Shown: positions 8,927 to 18,449, counted from the first letter of the stretch. The stretch: DNA of 64,000 nucleotides from Hymenobacter cheonanensis (GCF_030581075.1 NZ_JAUQSW010000002.1:62001-126000); one strand, 5' to 3'. Translations and numbers: made by a program. Notes: generated from the letters alone by a model not told the origin.

Positions 8927-9217
8927 ATGGGCTTGCTCGATTTCTTGACTAACGAGGGTGATAAAAAGCCCGCTGCTCCGGCTCAGCCAGCCGCTGGCGG
9001 CACCGATTTTTTCGGCAACAGCGACAAAGCTGCTACTTCAGACGCCGCCGGCACTACCTACACGGTAGTAAGCGGCGACTCGCTCTCTAAAATTGCTAAA
9101 AACCACTACGGCGACGCCGCCAAGTGGCATCAGATATACGAGGCCAACAAGGCCATCATCGGCAGTAACCCCGACCACATCGAAGTAGGTCAGGAGTTAA
9201 CCCTACCTAGTATCTAG
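8927..9217 (+). CDS. LysM domain protein (YgaU/Kbp-like)
   Basis: A 96-aa protein. The N-terminal segment (MGLLDFLTNEGDKK) and an Ala/Pro linker lead to one LysM domain at about residues 44-94 (TYTVVSGDSLSKIAKNHYGD, then WHQIYEANKAIIGSNPDHIEVGQELTLP). LysM binds peptidoglycan or related glycans. The arrangement of a short start and one C-terminal LysM resembles the potassium-binding protein Kbp/YgaU, but the BON domain of that protein is missing. No signal peptide is present, so it may stay in the cytoplasm. I choose the ATG at 8927. The longer frame from 8831 adds a Cys/His-containing stretch without family similarity, upstream of the usual MGLLDF start. A terminator follows at once. Confidence 0.85.
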   Translation: MGLLDFLTNEGDKKPAAPAQPAAGGTDFFGNSDKAATSDAAGTTYTVVSGDSLSKIAKNHYGDAAKWHQIYEANKAIIGSNPDHIEVGQELTLPSI

Positions 9218-9242
9218 GTACTTTTTGCAGAAAAAAGGTGAG

Positions 9243-9274
9243 AAAAGCCACTCCAATGTTGGGGTGGCCTTTTT
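9243..9274 (+). terminator. Terminator of the LysM gene
   Basis: The stem GCCACTCC / GGGGTGGC with flanking A-run and T-run lies 26 bp after the stop codon. Confidence 0.75.
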
Positions 9275-9338
9275 GCTTGTTGGCCCTGTGCTTTCGCCAG
9301 GTCAGTAAAAAATATTTTCCGCATTCACCCGGGTGGCC

Positions 9339-9368
9339 TTGCACATCTGGGGGCGGGCTCTATCTTTG
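9339..9368 (+). promoter_or_regulatory. Promoter of the SAM-riboswitch / metY transcript
   Basis: TTG at 9339-9341 and TATCTTTG at 9361-9368 are 19 bp apart, an exact match to the Bacteroidota housekeeping promoter. Transcription should begin near 9374, about 45 nt before the riboswitch aptamer. A GC hairpin (9389-9394 with 9400-9405) followed by CAGTTTT lies between promoter and aptamer. Confidence 0.75.
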
Positions 9369-9415
9369 CGCTCACCAATCCGGTACTCCCCCGCAGCAGG
9401 CGGGGCAGTTTTAGT

Positions 9416-9536
9416 AAGTTTTATACAGAAGCGGCGAGAGATTAGGCTCTTTGACCCGCTGGCAACCTTCACCCGCTGAAAGGTGCCAATTCCTACCCCG
9501 GCAGCTGCCACGCGCCGCCCGGGGGTCTATAAACCG
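9416..9536 (+). ncRNA. SAM-I (S-box) riboswitch ahead of metY
   Basis: All four S-box helices can be drawn. P1 is GTTTTATA 9418-9425 with TATAAAC 9528-9534. P2 is AGCGG 9430-9434 with CCGCT 9456-9460. P3 is ACCTT 9465-9469 with AAGGT 9480-9484. P4 is ACCCCGG 9495-9501 with CCGGGGGT 9519-9526. The conserved core GGCAACC (9461-9467) and GGTGCCAATTCC (9482-9493) is intact, and the GA-containing kink-turn side (CGAGAGA) is in P2. The aptamer ends only 8-9 nt before the ATG of a short ORF at 9544 and 460 nt before metY. Binding of SAM should lower expression of the methionine genes. The expression platform is not obvious next to P1. Confidence 0.88.
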
Positions 9537-9543
9537 AGTACCC

Positions 9544-9684
9544 ATGGCACATCCGTTTTTCTTCGCTGCCCCCTCCTACTCCGCCACTGCCGTGCGCGGT
9601 TCCGGACACCTTGCGCTAGCCTCTTCGGCCAGCCCGGCCCCCACGTGCCAGCGAATGCGAATGTGCTGTTGTTGCCAAGGCTAA
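9544..9684 (+). CDS. Putative leader peptide ending in a poly-cysteine run (46 aa)
   Basis: Short ORF immediately after the SAM riboswitch, with ATG at 9544 and TAA at 9682. The final residues are RMRMCCCCQG: four consecutive Cys codons (TGC TGT TGT TGC, 9664-9675) just before the stop. A shorter nine-residue version could start at the in-frame ATG 9655. The rest (MAHPFFFAAPSYSATAV...) has no family. The Cys codons run into a hairpin (9674-9692) followed by CCTTTTCCC. This layout is like amino-acid attenuator leaders such as trpL or hisL. Poly-Cys upstream ORFs that sense cysteine are known in mycobacteria. Its role as a leader here is inference. metY begins 312 bp further on. Confidence 0.5.
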   Translation: MAHPFFFAAPSYSATAVRGSGHLALASSASPAPTCQRMRMCCCCQG

Positions 9685-9697
9685 GCCCTGGCCCTTT
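9674..9697 (+). terminator. Possible attenuator hairpin overlapping the poly-Cys codons
   Basis: GCCA-a-GGC (9674-9681) can pair with GCC-c-TGGC (9685-9692) around a TAA loop. CCTTTTCCC follows. The stem holds one mismatch and the T-run is short, so it would be a weak terminator. It includes the last Cys codon and the stop codon of the leader ORF. Confidence 0.35.
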
Positions 9698-11382
<1,685 letters not shown>

Positions 11383-11402
11383 CCGCAGCAGATAGTTAGC
11401 GA

Positions 11403-11436
11403 ATGGTGCCCTGGCGGTTTGCCAGGGCACCATTTT
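11403..11436 (+). terminator. Terminator after metY
   Basis: A perfect 13-bp stem (ATGGTGCCCTGGC 11403-11415 with 11421-11433) is followed by TTTT. It suggests that metX has its own promoter or depends on read-through. Confidence 0.8.
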
Positions 11437-11517
11437 GTGTTGTTAAAGCAAGTAGTACATACTGGCTAGATTTTTACGCCAGCCGCTCATTTTTAGCTAT
11501 TTATCTTCTCGCTTGCT

Positions 11518-12546
11518 ATGCCTGAACTAGTTTTTGCCTTGCCCGACCCGTTTCCGCTGGAAAGCGGCGAGGTGCTGGCCGGCGCACGGGTGGCCTACCG
11601 CACCTGGGGCCAGCTCAACGCCACCCGCGACAACGTGGTGTGGGTGTGCCACGCCCTCACGGCTAATGCCGATGTGCTCGACTGGTGGCCGGGGCTGTTT
11701 GGAGAAGGCTGCTTTTTTGACCCGGCCGACTGGTTTATCGTGTGCGCCAACGTGCTGGGCTCGTGCTACGGCAGCACCTGCCCACTCGATGCCGACCCCG
11801 CCACCGGGCTAGGCCGCTTTCAGGCGTTTCCGCTGCTCACCATCCGCGACCTGGTGGCCGCCCACGAGGCCCTGCGCCAGGAGCTGGGGCTGGACTACAT
11901 TCACACGCTTATCGGCGGCTCGCTGGGCGGGCAGCAGGCGCTGGAGTGGGCCGCCAGCCAGCCCGAAGTCATTGGCCATTTGGTGGTTATCGCCACCAGT
12001 GCGCGGCACTCGGCCTGGGGCATTGCCTTTAATGAGGCGCAGCGGCTGGCCATCGAGGCCGACGCTACTTACCATGAAAACCGGCCCGGCGGCGGCGATG
12101 CCGGCCTGGCAGCGGCCCGCGCCGTGGCCTTGCTCAGCTACCGTGGCTACGAGGCCTACGGCAACACCCAAACCGAGCCAACCGACGACGTGTTGCGCAA
12201 TTTCCGGGCTAGCAGCTACCAGCGCTACCAGGGCAACAAGCTCGTGGCGCGCTTCGACGCTTACAGCTACGTGGTGCTCTCGCGGGCCATGGACTCGCAC
12301 AACCTGGGCCGGGGCCGGGGCGGCGTGGCAGCGGCGCTGGCTGGCGTTCGGGCGCGCACCTTGGTGCTGGGCATCACCTCCGATGTGCTGTTTCCGCTCA
12401 GCGAGCAGCACACCATTGCCGAGGGCATTCCGGGCGCGGTGTATGCCGAGCTGGATTCGGGCTTCGGGCACGACGGCTTCTTGCTCGAAACCGTCAAAAT
12501 CACGCAGGCGCTGGAAGCTTTCTACGCGGCCGAGCTGGCCGAGTAG
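11518..12546 (+). CDS. metX: Homoserine O-acetyltransferase
   Basis: Acetyl-CoA dependent enzyme that activates homoserine to O-acetylhomoserine, the substrate of the metY product just upstream. It has an alpha/beta-hydrolase fold of 342 aa, typical for MetX. The nucleophile is S135 in GGSLGGQQALEW. The acid is about D289 in LVLGITSDVLFP and the base about H318 in SGFGHDGFLLE. N-terminal family motifs RVAYRTWGQLN and VCHALTANAD are present. The ATG start directly precedes the first strand. The usual third gene of such clusters, a homoserine dehydrogenase, is absent. Confidence 0.95.
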   Translation: MPELVFALPDPFPLESGEVLAGARVAYRTWGQLNATRDNVVWVCHALTANADVLDWWPGLFGEGCFFDPADWFIVCANVLGSCYGSTCPLDADPATGLGRFQAFPLLTIRDLVAAHEALRQELGLDYIHTLIGGSLGGQQALEWAASQPEVIGHLVVIATSARHSAWGIAFNEAQRLAIEADATYHENRPGGGDAGLAAARAVALLSYRGYEAYGNTQTEPTDDVLRNFRASSYQRYQGNKLVARFDAYSYVVLSRAMDSHNLGRGRGGVAAALAGVRARTLVLGITSDVLFPLSEQHTIAEGIPGAVYAELDSGFGHDGFLLETVKITQALEAFYAAELAE

Positions 12547-12604
12547 AGAAGCAACCGGCCAGGGTGCTTTTACTTTTCTATTTTAGTTAACTTATTAGCT
12601 GGCT

Positions 12605-13636
12605 ATGACTTACGCCTCACTTATGCGTTATTTCGCTGCTGCAAAAATTTGGGTTGCTCTGCCTCTGGCACTAATAGGCCTGCTGGCGAACTGCAATAGC
12701 GCAGGCGGCGGGGCCACGGCCGAGGCCCCCACCACCCTCCGGCTCGACTATGCCTACTACAACCCGCTGAGCCTCGTGCTGAAGCAGCAGGGCTGGCTAG
12801 AAAAAGACCTGGCCAGGCAGCACGTGCAGGTAGAGTGGGTGCTGAGCCAGGGCAGCAACAAGGCGCTGGAATTTTTGAACGGCAAAAGCATTGACTTTGG
12901 CTCGACGGCGGGTGCGGCAGCGCTCATTGGCCGGGCCAATGGCAACCCGCTCAAGGCCATCTACATCTACTCGAAGCCCGAGTGGACGGCCCTCGTCACG
13001 GGCGCCAACTCGCCTATCAAGACCGTGGCCGACCTCAAGGGCAAGCGCGTGGCCGCTACCAAAGGCACTGACCCGTACATCTTTCTGCTGCGGGCCCTCG
13101 ACCAGGCGAAGCTGAGCGAGAAAGATATTGAGCTGATACCCTTGCAGCACGCCGACGGCCGCGCCGCCCTCGCCACCGGCGACGTAGATGCCTGGGCTGG
13201 CCTCGACCCCCACATGGCCAAGGCCGAGCTGGAATCGGGCGCTAAGCTTTTCTATCGCAACCCCGACTTCAACAGCTACGGCGTGCTCAATGTGCGCGAG
13301 GAGTTTGCCCGCCAGCACCCCGCCCTGGTGCAGGAGGTGCTGGCTGCCTACGAGCACGCCCGCGCCTGGGCCCAGCAGCACCCCGCCGAGCTGCAGCAGG
13401 CTCTCGCCACCGAGGCCAAGCTTAGCCCCGCCGTGGCCGCCAGGCAGCTCAGCCGCACCGATTTCAGCATCGTGCAGTTTGGTCCCCAGCAGCGCGCTAC
13501 CATTGCCGCCGCCGGCGATGTACTCAAGCGCAGCGGCACCATTGAGGCCAGCGTAGACGTGCAAAAAACAGTGAATGAGCTTATTGACCCGCAGTACGCC
13601 GCCAAGCTAGGGGCCGCGCCGGTAGCCCTTAAGTAA
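12605..13636 (+). CDS. ABC transporter substrate-binding lipoprotein (aliphatic sulfonate / taurine / nitrate type)
   Basis: Periplasmic binding component of an SsuA/TauA/NrtA-type importer. The signal ends in the lipobox LLANC with the lipidated Cys at residue 30. The mature part shows the family pattern LRLDYAYYNPLSLVLKQQGW, then GSTAGAAALIGRANG, then VADLKGKRVAATKGTDPYIFLLRAL, and DAWAGLDPH for ligand contact. At 343 aa it is of normal length. It lies 58 bp after metX and 2 bp before the permease, so it heads a binding protein-permease-ATPase operon. Proximity to metX and metY favours an organic sulfur substrate, but nitrate or thiamine-precursor transport in the same superfamily cannot be excluded from sequence alone. 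Confidence 0.87.
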   Translation: MTYASLMRYFAAAKIWVALPLALIGLLANCNSAGGGATAEAPTTLRLDYAYYNPLSLVLKQQGWLEKDLARQHVQVEWVLSQGSNKALEFLNGKSIDFGSTAGAAALIGRANGNPLKAIYIYSKPEWTALVTGANSPIKTVADLKGKRVAATKGTDPYIFLLRALDQAKLSEKDIELIPLQHADGRAALATGDVDAWAGLDPHMAKAELESGAKLFYRNPDFNSYGVLNVREEFARQHPALVQEVLAAYEHARAWAQQHPAELQQALATEAKLSPAVAARQLSRTDFSIVQFGPQQRATIAAAGDVLKRSGTIEASVDVQKTVNELIDPQYAAKLGAAPVALK

Positions 13637-13638
13637 GC

Positions 13639-14493
13639 ATGGCGGCCTCTACCCTACCCGCGCCGCTGCTAGCACCCGCGGCGGCGCCCAGCACGGCCCG
13701 CACGGACCGCAAGCCGCCGGGCCGCCGGCAGTGGCCGCTGGGCGCGGTGCTGCCGGTGGCGCTGCTGGCGCTCTGGGAAGCGCTGGCCCGCGCCGGCGTG
13801 CTGCCGCCCAACCTGCTGCCCGCGCCCTCGCGGGTGCTGGCCACCATAGCCGAGCTGGCGCGCACCGGCGAGCTGTGGCCACACCTGGGCCGCACGCTGG
13901 GCCGGGTGGCGGCCGGCTTTGGGCTGGGCGCGGCGCTGGGCACGGGGCTAGGGGCGCTCACGGGCTACCTGCCGCTGGTGCGCCGGCTGCTCGACCCACT
14001 GCTGCAAGGGCTGCGCAATATCCCGTCGCTGGCCTGGGTGCCGCTGTTCATCCTCTGGCTCGGCATTTACGAAACCTCGAAGGTGGTGCTAATTGCCGTG
14101 GGCGTGTTTTTCCCGGTGTATTTGGGGGTGATGACGGGCATTCAGCAGGTAGACCGCAAGCTGGTGGAGGTGGGCCGCGTGTATGGGCTGGCGGGGCTGG
14201 CCCTGATGCGACGGGTATTTTTACCGGCCACGCTGCCCGCCTACTTCGTGGGCCTGCGCAACGGCCTGGGTCTGGGCTGGATGTTTGTAGTAGCTGCCGA
14301 GATTATGGGCGCCAATAAAGGTCTGGGCTTCCTGCTGATAGACGGCCAGATGACCGGCCGCCCCCAGACCATTTTGGCCAGCATCCTGCTCTTTGCGGTG
14401 CTTGGCCGCTGCACCGATTCGCTGCTGGCGCTGCTAGGCCGCCGCCTGCTGCACTGGCAGGATACGCACGGCACAGCTGGCAATTACCAGTGA
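13639..14493 (+). CDS. ABC transporter permease (SsuC/TauC-like)
   Basis: Inner-membrane permease of 284 aa with about six hydrophobic helices and the binding-protein-dependent transport (BPD_transp_1) loop. The EAA-like motif is EVGRVYGLAGLALMRRVFLP near residues 176-195. The first 35 residues are Ala/Pro/Arg-rich and precede the first helix (VLPVALLALWEALARAG). It starts two bases after the binding protein and is followed by a 46-bp perfect palindrome before the ATPase gene. Confidence 0.92.
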   Translation: MAASTLPAPLLAPAAAPSTARTDRKPPGRRQWPLGAVLPVALLALWEALARAGVLPPNLLPAPSRVLATIAELARTGELWPHLGRTLGRVAAGFGLGAALGTGLGALTGYLPLVRRLLDPLLQGLRNIPSLAWVPLFILWLGIYETSKVVLIAVGVFFPVYLGVMTGIQQVDRKLVEVGRVYGLAGLALMRRVFLPATLPAYFVGLRNGLGLGWMFVVAAEIMGANKGLGFLLIDGQMTGRPQTILASILLFAVLGRCTDSLLALLGRRLLHWQDTHGTAGNYQ

Positions 14494-14506
14494 ATAGTAG
14501 GAACAA

Positions 14507-14636
14507 GGTCATGCAGAGCATTCTGCGCATCAAGCAGAGACGAAGCATCTCGCTCGCATCGTTGCTAACGTAAGAGAATAGTGCCGCATGCGAGATGCTT
14601 CGTCTCTGCTTGATGCGCAGAATGCTCTGCATGACC
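14507..14636. repeat. Long perfect palindrome, GTCATGC/GAAGCATCT family (copy 1)
   Basis: The left arm 14507-14552 (46 nt, beginning GGTCATGCAGAGC, ending CGAAGCATCTCG) is the exact reverse complement of 14591-14636, with a 38-nt centre. It fills the gap between permease and ATPase of one transporter operon. The outer GTCATGC and inner GAAGCATCT are shared with copies near 30.2 kb and 55.9 kb. The segment TGCGCATCAAGCA is also found in the different element at 59.5 kb. It codes for nothing and would fold into a very stable mRNA hairpin. Confidence 0.92.
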
Positions 14637-14664
14637 ACCGACTGCATTATTTATCATTTTACCA

Positions 14665-15399
14665 ATGCTCCAACTCGACCACATCGGCAAGCAGTTCGAC
14701 ACGGGCGTGGTGGCGCTTCAGGCTATTAGCCTGCACTTGCGGGCCGGCGAAATCGTGACGCTGGTGGGCGCCAGCGGCTGCGGCAAAAGCACCCTGCTGC
14801 GCATTGTGGCGGGGCTGGAGCACCCTAGCACCGGCCGCGTAACGCTAGCCGGCAAGCCGCTCACGGCCCCCAGCCCGGCCGTAGGCGTCATCTTTCAGGA
14901 ACCCCGGCTCATGCCCTGGCTCACGGTGCGCGACAACGTGCGCTTTGGCCTGGCGCAGCTGCCGGCCGCCGAGCAGGCTGCCCGCACCGACGCCGTGCTG
15001 GCGCGGGTGGGCCTCAGCGCGTTTGCCGAGGCGCTGCCCCGGCAGCTGTCGGGCGGCATGGCGCAGCGCGTAGCCATTGCGCGGGCCCTGGTAACCCGGC
15101 CGGCGCTGCTGCTGCTCGACGAGCCCTTTAGCGCCCTCGACCCGTTTACCAAAGCCAGCATGCACGCGCATTTGCTCGACATTTGGGCCGATAGCCGGCC
15201 TACGCTGCTGCTCGTGACCCACGATGTGGAGGAAGCCCTCGTGCTCAGCGACCGCGTGGTAGTGCTGCACGGCCACCCCGGCCGCCTCAGCCAGGCGCTC
15301 ACCGTGGACCTGCCCCGGCCGCGCCGCCGCACCAGCCCCGAGTTTCAGGCCTGGAAGCAGCGCGTGCTCGACGCCCTGGAGGTCGAAGCAGTGGCCTAG
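14665..15399 (+). CDS. ABC transporter ATP-binding protein (SsuB/TauB-like)
   Basis: Cytoplasmic ATPase of the importer encoded just upstream. All nucleotide-binding motifs are intact in 244 aa: Walker A GASGCGKST (35-43), Q-loop IFQEP (76-80), signature LSGGMAQRVAIARAL (128-142), Walker B LLLLDEP (148-154) and switch VTHDVEEAL. The length and the C-terminal VDLPRPRRR tail match the sulfonate/nitrate/taurine family. The 171-bp gap to the permease contains the large palindrome. A strong terminator follows the stop codon. Confidence 0.93.
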   Translation: MLQLDHIGKQFDTGVVALQAISLHLRAGEIVTLVGASGCGKSTLLRIVAGLEHPSTGRVTLAGKPLTAPSPAVGVIFQEPRLMPWLTVRDNVRFGLAQLPAAEQAARTDAVLARVGLSAFAEALPRQLSGGMAQRVAIARALVTRPALLLLDEPFSALDPFTKASMHAHLLDIWADSRPTLLLVTHDVEEALVLSDRVVVLHGHPGRLSQALTVDLPRPRRRTSPEFQAWKQRVLDALEVEAVA

Positions 15400-15406
15400 C
15401 CCTAAA

Positions 15407-15442
15407 AAAAAGGGCCCTGGCACTAGTGCCAGGGCCCTTTTT
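15407..15442. terminator. Bidirectional terminator after the ABC operon
   Basis: AAAAGGGCCCTGGCAC (16 nt) meets its exact reverse complement around a TA centre, with an A-run before and a T-run after. It ends the plus-strand operon and could also serve the minus-strand gene remnant next to it. Confidence 0.88.
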
Positions 15443-15460
15443 AATTAACTCAACTGGGCT

Positions 15461-15610
15461 CTACAGCAGGCGCACCTCCACTTCGGTGATGATAATCTGC
15501 GTGCCGCCTTCCAGGGTGATGAGGAGGAAGAAGCGCAGTTGGTTGGGCGTTTGCGGGTTGGTATTGGGCGTGAGGGTGCCGCCCGTCGAGGTGCCGGTGA
15601 AGGCGTTACC
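15461..15610 (-). pseudogene. 3' remnant of an unidentified gene
   Basis: The minus strand reads 49 codons with typical local codon use and ends at a TAG (15461-15463). The translation includes GTLTPNTNPQTPNQLRFFLL and ends ITEVEVRLL. An in-frame TAA stands immediately upstream (15611-15613) and no start codon fits. The AT-rich 15611-15685 stretch beyond it looks unrelated. It is best read as the C-terminal end of a truncated gene. The family is not recognised. Confidence 0.45.
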
Positions 15611-15685
15611 TTAATTTTTTTCTTACTCCCTGAAAATGATAGGGTATCAATGAAAATAATTACTCTAAACTACCTAATCATCCCG

Positions 15686-16927
15686 TCAATCGAACACTAC
15701 CCTTACGGCAGGCTGGCCAGCCAACTGCCAGAAGTAGCTACCAGAGGCCAGGCCGGCCCGCAGCACCCGCGTTTGCCGGGCCTGGGGCGTGAGTTGGCGC
15801 ACCACGCGGCCCGTGAGGTCGAGCAGCCGGGCGTCGCCCAGGTCGCGCCAGTTGGCAGGCAGCGTCAGGTCTACGTAGTCGTGGGCCGGCAGGGGGTAGG
15901 CCAGGGTAGTGGGGCTAGCCGCACTGGCCGGGCGGGCGGCCAGCGGGGTGCCTGCCAGCCGCAGCACGGGCCGCAAAAAGTCGCGAATGGTCCAAAAAGT
16001 AGTGTCGGCATACCGCGTACTGCTCTCAAACGGAATGTGCCCCGCCCGGCTGAGCCGGCGCAGCGTGTTGCGCACCCCTACGGCCGTAGCGCGCGGGTTG
16101 AGGCGGCCGCTGCCATACACATACTTGGGCGGCAGCAGCGAGCCCACCCGGCCCTGTAGGTAGGGCACGGTGGCATCGGCGGTGCCGTGCACGCTGCACA
16201 GCGGCGCATTGCCCGCCTCAATAATGGCGGGGCTTTCGGTGGCACCGCTCAGGTTGAGCACGGCGGCCACGGCGCTGCTGTAGGCGGCATTGCCGCCGGT
16301 GCCCTCCAGGCCCCCCAGCGCGGCCAGCCCCACGTAGGCCGGCACCTCACTGGCCTTGTCCAAGTACCCGGCTTCCAGGGCCATAAAGGCCCCGGCTGAA
16401 GAACCGCCCACCACGATATAGTTGCTGTGCACGCGGTAGGCTTTGGCCGTAGCCGCGTCGTTGCGGAAAAAGCGCACGGCGGCCCGCATGTCCTGCATAC
16501 CCCGGATGGCGGCCTGCGCCACGCCCGGCGTATCGGCGGGCTGCGCAAAGCCCGTGAGCGGAAAGCCCAGCCGGTAGTCGATGCTGGCCGCCACGTAGCC
16601 CAGCTGCGCCATGCGGGTGCAGATGGCCACCATGTACGGGTCGGTTTTGGAGCCCCCGACGAAGCCGCCCTGGTGGGCAAAAATGAGGAGCGGCCGGCGC
16701 TTCACCGTGTCGCCGGCCGGCTGGTAGATGTCCATCGTCAGGGTTTGGGCCACGCCCAGGTAGGTGGTAGCGGTGGCGTAGGCCACGCCGCTGGTGGTGC
16801 TCACGGCCGCAAAAACCGGCTGGTAGTAGCGCCCGCCCGTGGTGTCGACGGGGGCTAGCTGGGCCAGCGCGGGCACAGCCCCGGCCAGCAGGCAGCAACT
16901 AGTGAGGAGGCGGAAAAGTAGGCGCAT
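15686..16927 (-). CDS. Secreted alpha/beta-hydrolase (carboxylesterase) with T9SS sorting domain
   Basis: A 413-aa exported esterase-like enzyme. The signal peptide (MRLLFRLLTSCCLLAGAVPA) is cleaved near ALAQ. The hydrolase domain (about 40-320) has FAHQGGFVGGS at the oxyanion-hole position, where HGG is more usual. The nucleophile is in VVGGSSAGAFMALEAGY, and SVHGTADATVPY carries the likely acid region. From about residue 340, LAYPLPAHDYVDLTLP begins a type A C-terminal secretion domain that includes ARLLDLTGRVVRQL and ends GSYFWQLAGQPAVRVVFD. This implies export by the type IX system and cell-surface anchoring. Natural substrate unknown. Monocistronic, and divergent from the S66 peptidase. 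Confidence 0.87.
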   Translation of the reverse strand: MRLLFRLLTSCCLLAGAVPALAQLAPVDTTGGRYYQPVFAAVSTTSGVAYATATTYLGVAQTLTMDIYQPAGDTVKRRPLLIFAHQGGFVGGSKTDPYMVAICTRMAQLGYVAASIDYRLGFPLTGFAQPADTPGVAQAAIRGMQDMRAAVRFFRNDAATAKAYRVHSNYIVVGGSSAGAFMALEAGYLDKASEVPAYVGLAALGGLEGTGGNAAYSSAVAAVLNLSGATESPAIIEAGNAPLCSVHGTADATVPYLQGRVGSLLPPKYVYGSGRLNPRATAVGVRNTLRRLSRAGHIPFESSTRYADTTFWTIRDFLRPVLRLAGTPLAARPASAASPTTLAYPLPAHDYVDLTLPANWRDLGDARLLDLTGRVVRQLTPQARQTRVLRAGLASGSYFWQLAGQPAVRVVFD

Positions 16928-17072
16928 AAGTTAGCAGCAGGCTATTAAGCCCCAATAAGTTAAGGAAAAGGAGACTTTTTACCAACGCAGGCCAGGCGTA
17001 CAAGGTTAATGGGCGGCAGGTGGTTTCTTTGCAGCCTTTCGCTCACTAGCCCGCTTTTTCTTCCTTAGTAGT

Positions 17073-17975
17073 ATGTCCGCTATCGCCCCTCCTTTTCTGC
17101 AAGCCGGCCAGCGCGTGGCCATCGTGGCGCCCGCCCGCAAAATCAGCACGGCCGAGGTGGAGTTTGCCCGCCAAACCCTGCAAGCCTGGGGCTTGGAGGT
17201 AGTGCTGGGCGAAAGCATCGACGCCGCGCACCATCAGTTTGCCGGCGAGGATACACTGCGCCGCCGCGACTTTCAGCGCCAGCTCGACGCCCCCGGCATC
17301 CGGGCCATTCTGTGCGCGCGCGGCGGCTACGGCACCGCCCGCCTGGTCGATGAGCTGGACTTCAGCGCCTTAGCCGAAAACCCCAAGTGGGTAGCCGGCT
17401 TTTCCGATATTACGGTGCTGAACAGCCACTTGCTGCGGCTGGGCTACCAAAGCATTCACGGCGTGATGCCGGTGCTTTTTGGCCAGGAAAACGGCGAGGC
17501 CGCCCTGGCCAGCCTGCACCACGCGCTGTTTGGCGAACCCCTGCGCTGCGAGGCGCCCACCCACCCGCTCAACCGCCCCGGCACGGCCACCGGCGAGCTG
17601 GTGGGCGGCAACCTGAGCTTGCTGCACACCATCACCGGCACCAGCTCGCAGGCCAGCTTTGCGGGGCGCATCCTGTTTTTGGAAGACCTGGATGAGTACC
17701 TCTACCACATCGACCGGATGCTGCTGCACCTGCACCGCAGCGGGCAACTGGCCGGGCTGGCGGGGCTGGCGGTGGGCCACTTTTCGCAGATGCGCGACAA
17801 CGCCGTGCCCTTCGGCCAAACAGCTTACGAGATTATCGACTACTATGCGCAGCGCTACGGCTTTCCGGTGGGTTACGGCTTGCCGGTCGGCCACGAGGCC
17901 AGCAACCAGGCGCTTGTGGTAGGCCGGCCCACCACGCTAGTTGTCGCGCCCAGCGGCAGCCAGCTAAGCCAGTAA
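17073..17975 (+). CDS. LD-carboxypeptidase (peptidase family S66)
   Basis: Serine peptidase of the MccF/LdcA family, which trims the terminal D-Ala from murein tetrapeptides in peptidoglycan recycling; some relatives instead cleave microcin C-like compounds. The length is 300 aa. The nucleophile S111 is in VAGFSDITVLN, after ILCARGGYGTARL. The Glu is in the ILFLEDLDEYLYHIDRML region and the His in GLPVGHEASNQALVVG. No signal peptide is seen, so it acts in the cytoplasm. The weak -7-like box TTTCTTTG lies at 17024-17031 without a clear TTG partner. Confidence 0.92.
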   Translation: MSAIAPPFLQAGQRVAIVAPARKISTAEVEFARQTLQAWGLEVVLGESIDAAHHQFAGEDTLRRRDFQRQLDAPGIRAILCARGGYGTARLVDELDFSALAENPKWVAGFSDITVLNSHLLRLGYQSIHGVMPVLFGQENGEAALASLHHALFGEPLRCEAPTHPLNRPGTATGELVGGNLSLLHTITGTSSQASFAGRILFLEDLDEYLYHIDRMLLHLHRSGQLAGLAGLAVGHFSQMRDNAVPFGQTAYEIIDYYAQRYGFPVGYGLPVGHEASNQALVVGRPTTLVVAPSGSQLSQ

Positions 17976-18005
17976 ACTACTCCGAGCGCGTTGTAAGTTG
18001 AAAAC

Positions 18006-18449
18006 CTACGGGCGGCGCTGGCGCAGTGCCCGCGCCACCGCACCGGCCACCAGCCCGCCCACGGTGTACCAGGCCACGGTCATGGCCTGGGTTTGGGGGG
18101 TGCGGTTGCTAGGGGCCTCGCCCAGGCCCAGGGGGCCGGGCAGCAGCACGCCGCCCGCGCCGGCCACGGCCCCCAGCAGCAACCCACGTGGCAGGCTGTG
18201 CTTGCCGCTGCCTACCAGCGTGTAGTACAAGCCATTGCTGAGGATATCGCCCAGCATGGTAGCCGTGTAGGCCACGCCCTCGGCGGGCTGGGGCAGGTCG
18301 GCCAGGCGCAGAATTTTGCGCAGGCCGCGCTCGCCCAGCACGTCCATGCGGGGGGCATCGTGGGGGCGCAGGCGGCGGGCCGTTTCGTGCAGGGCGGTGA
18401 GGGCCACGGCCCCGGCAAAGCCGGCGGCCAGGGAAGGCAGCAGTTTCAT
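18006..18449 (-). CDS. Hypothetical membrane protein, 147 aa
   Basis: Unrecognised small inner-membrane protein. Hydrophobic segments occur at about residues 5-20 (LAAGFAGAVALTALHE), 65-80, 88-110 (GLLLGAVAGAGGVLLPGPLG) and 122-140 (MTVAWYTVGGLVAGAVARAL). A polar loop HETARRLRPHDAPRMDVLGE follows the first helix. The His/Arg-rich loop may be functional, but no family is assigned. It converges on the S66 peptidase with a 30-bp gap. The ATG start at 18449 begins with a normal MKLLPS membrane leader. Confidence 0.75.
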   Translation of the reverse strand: MKLLPSLAAGFAGAVALTALHETARRLRPHDAPRMDVLGERGLRKILRLADLPQPAEGVAYTATMLGDILSNGLYYTLVGSGKHSLPRGLLLGAVAGAGGVLLPGPLGLGEAPSNRTPQTQAMTVAWYTVGGLVAGAVARALRQRRP

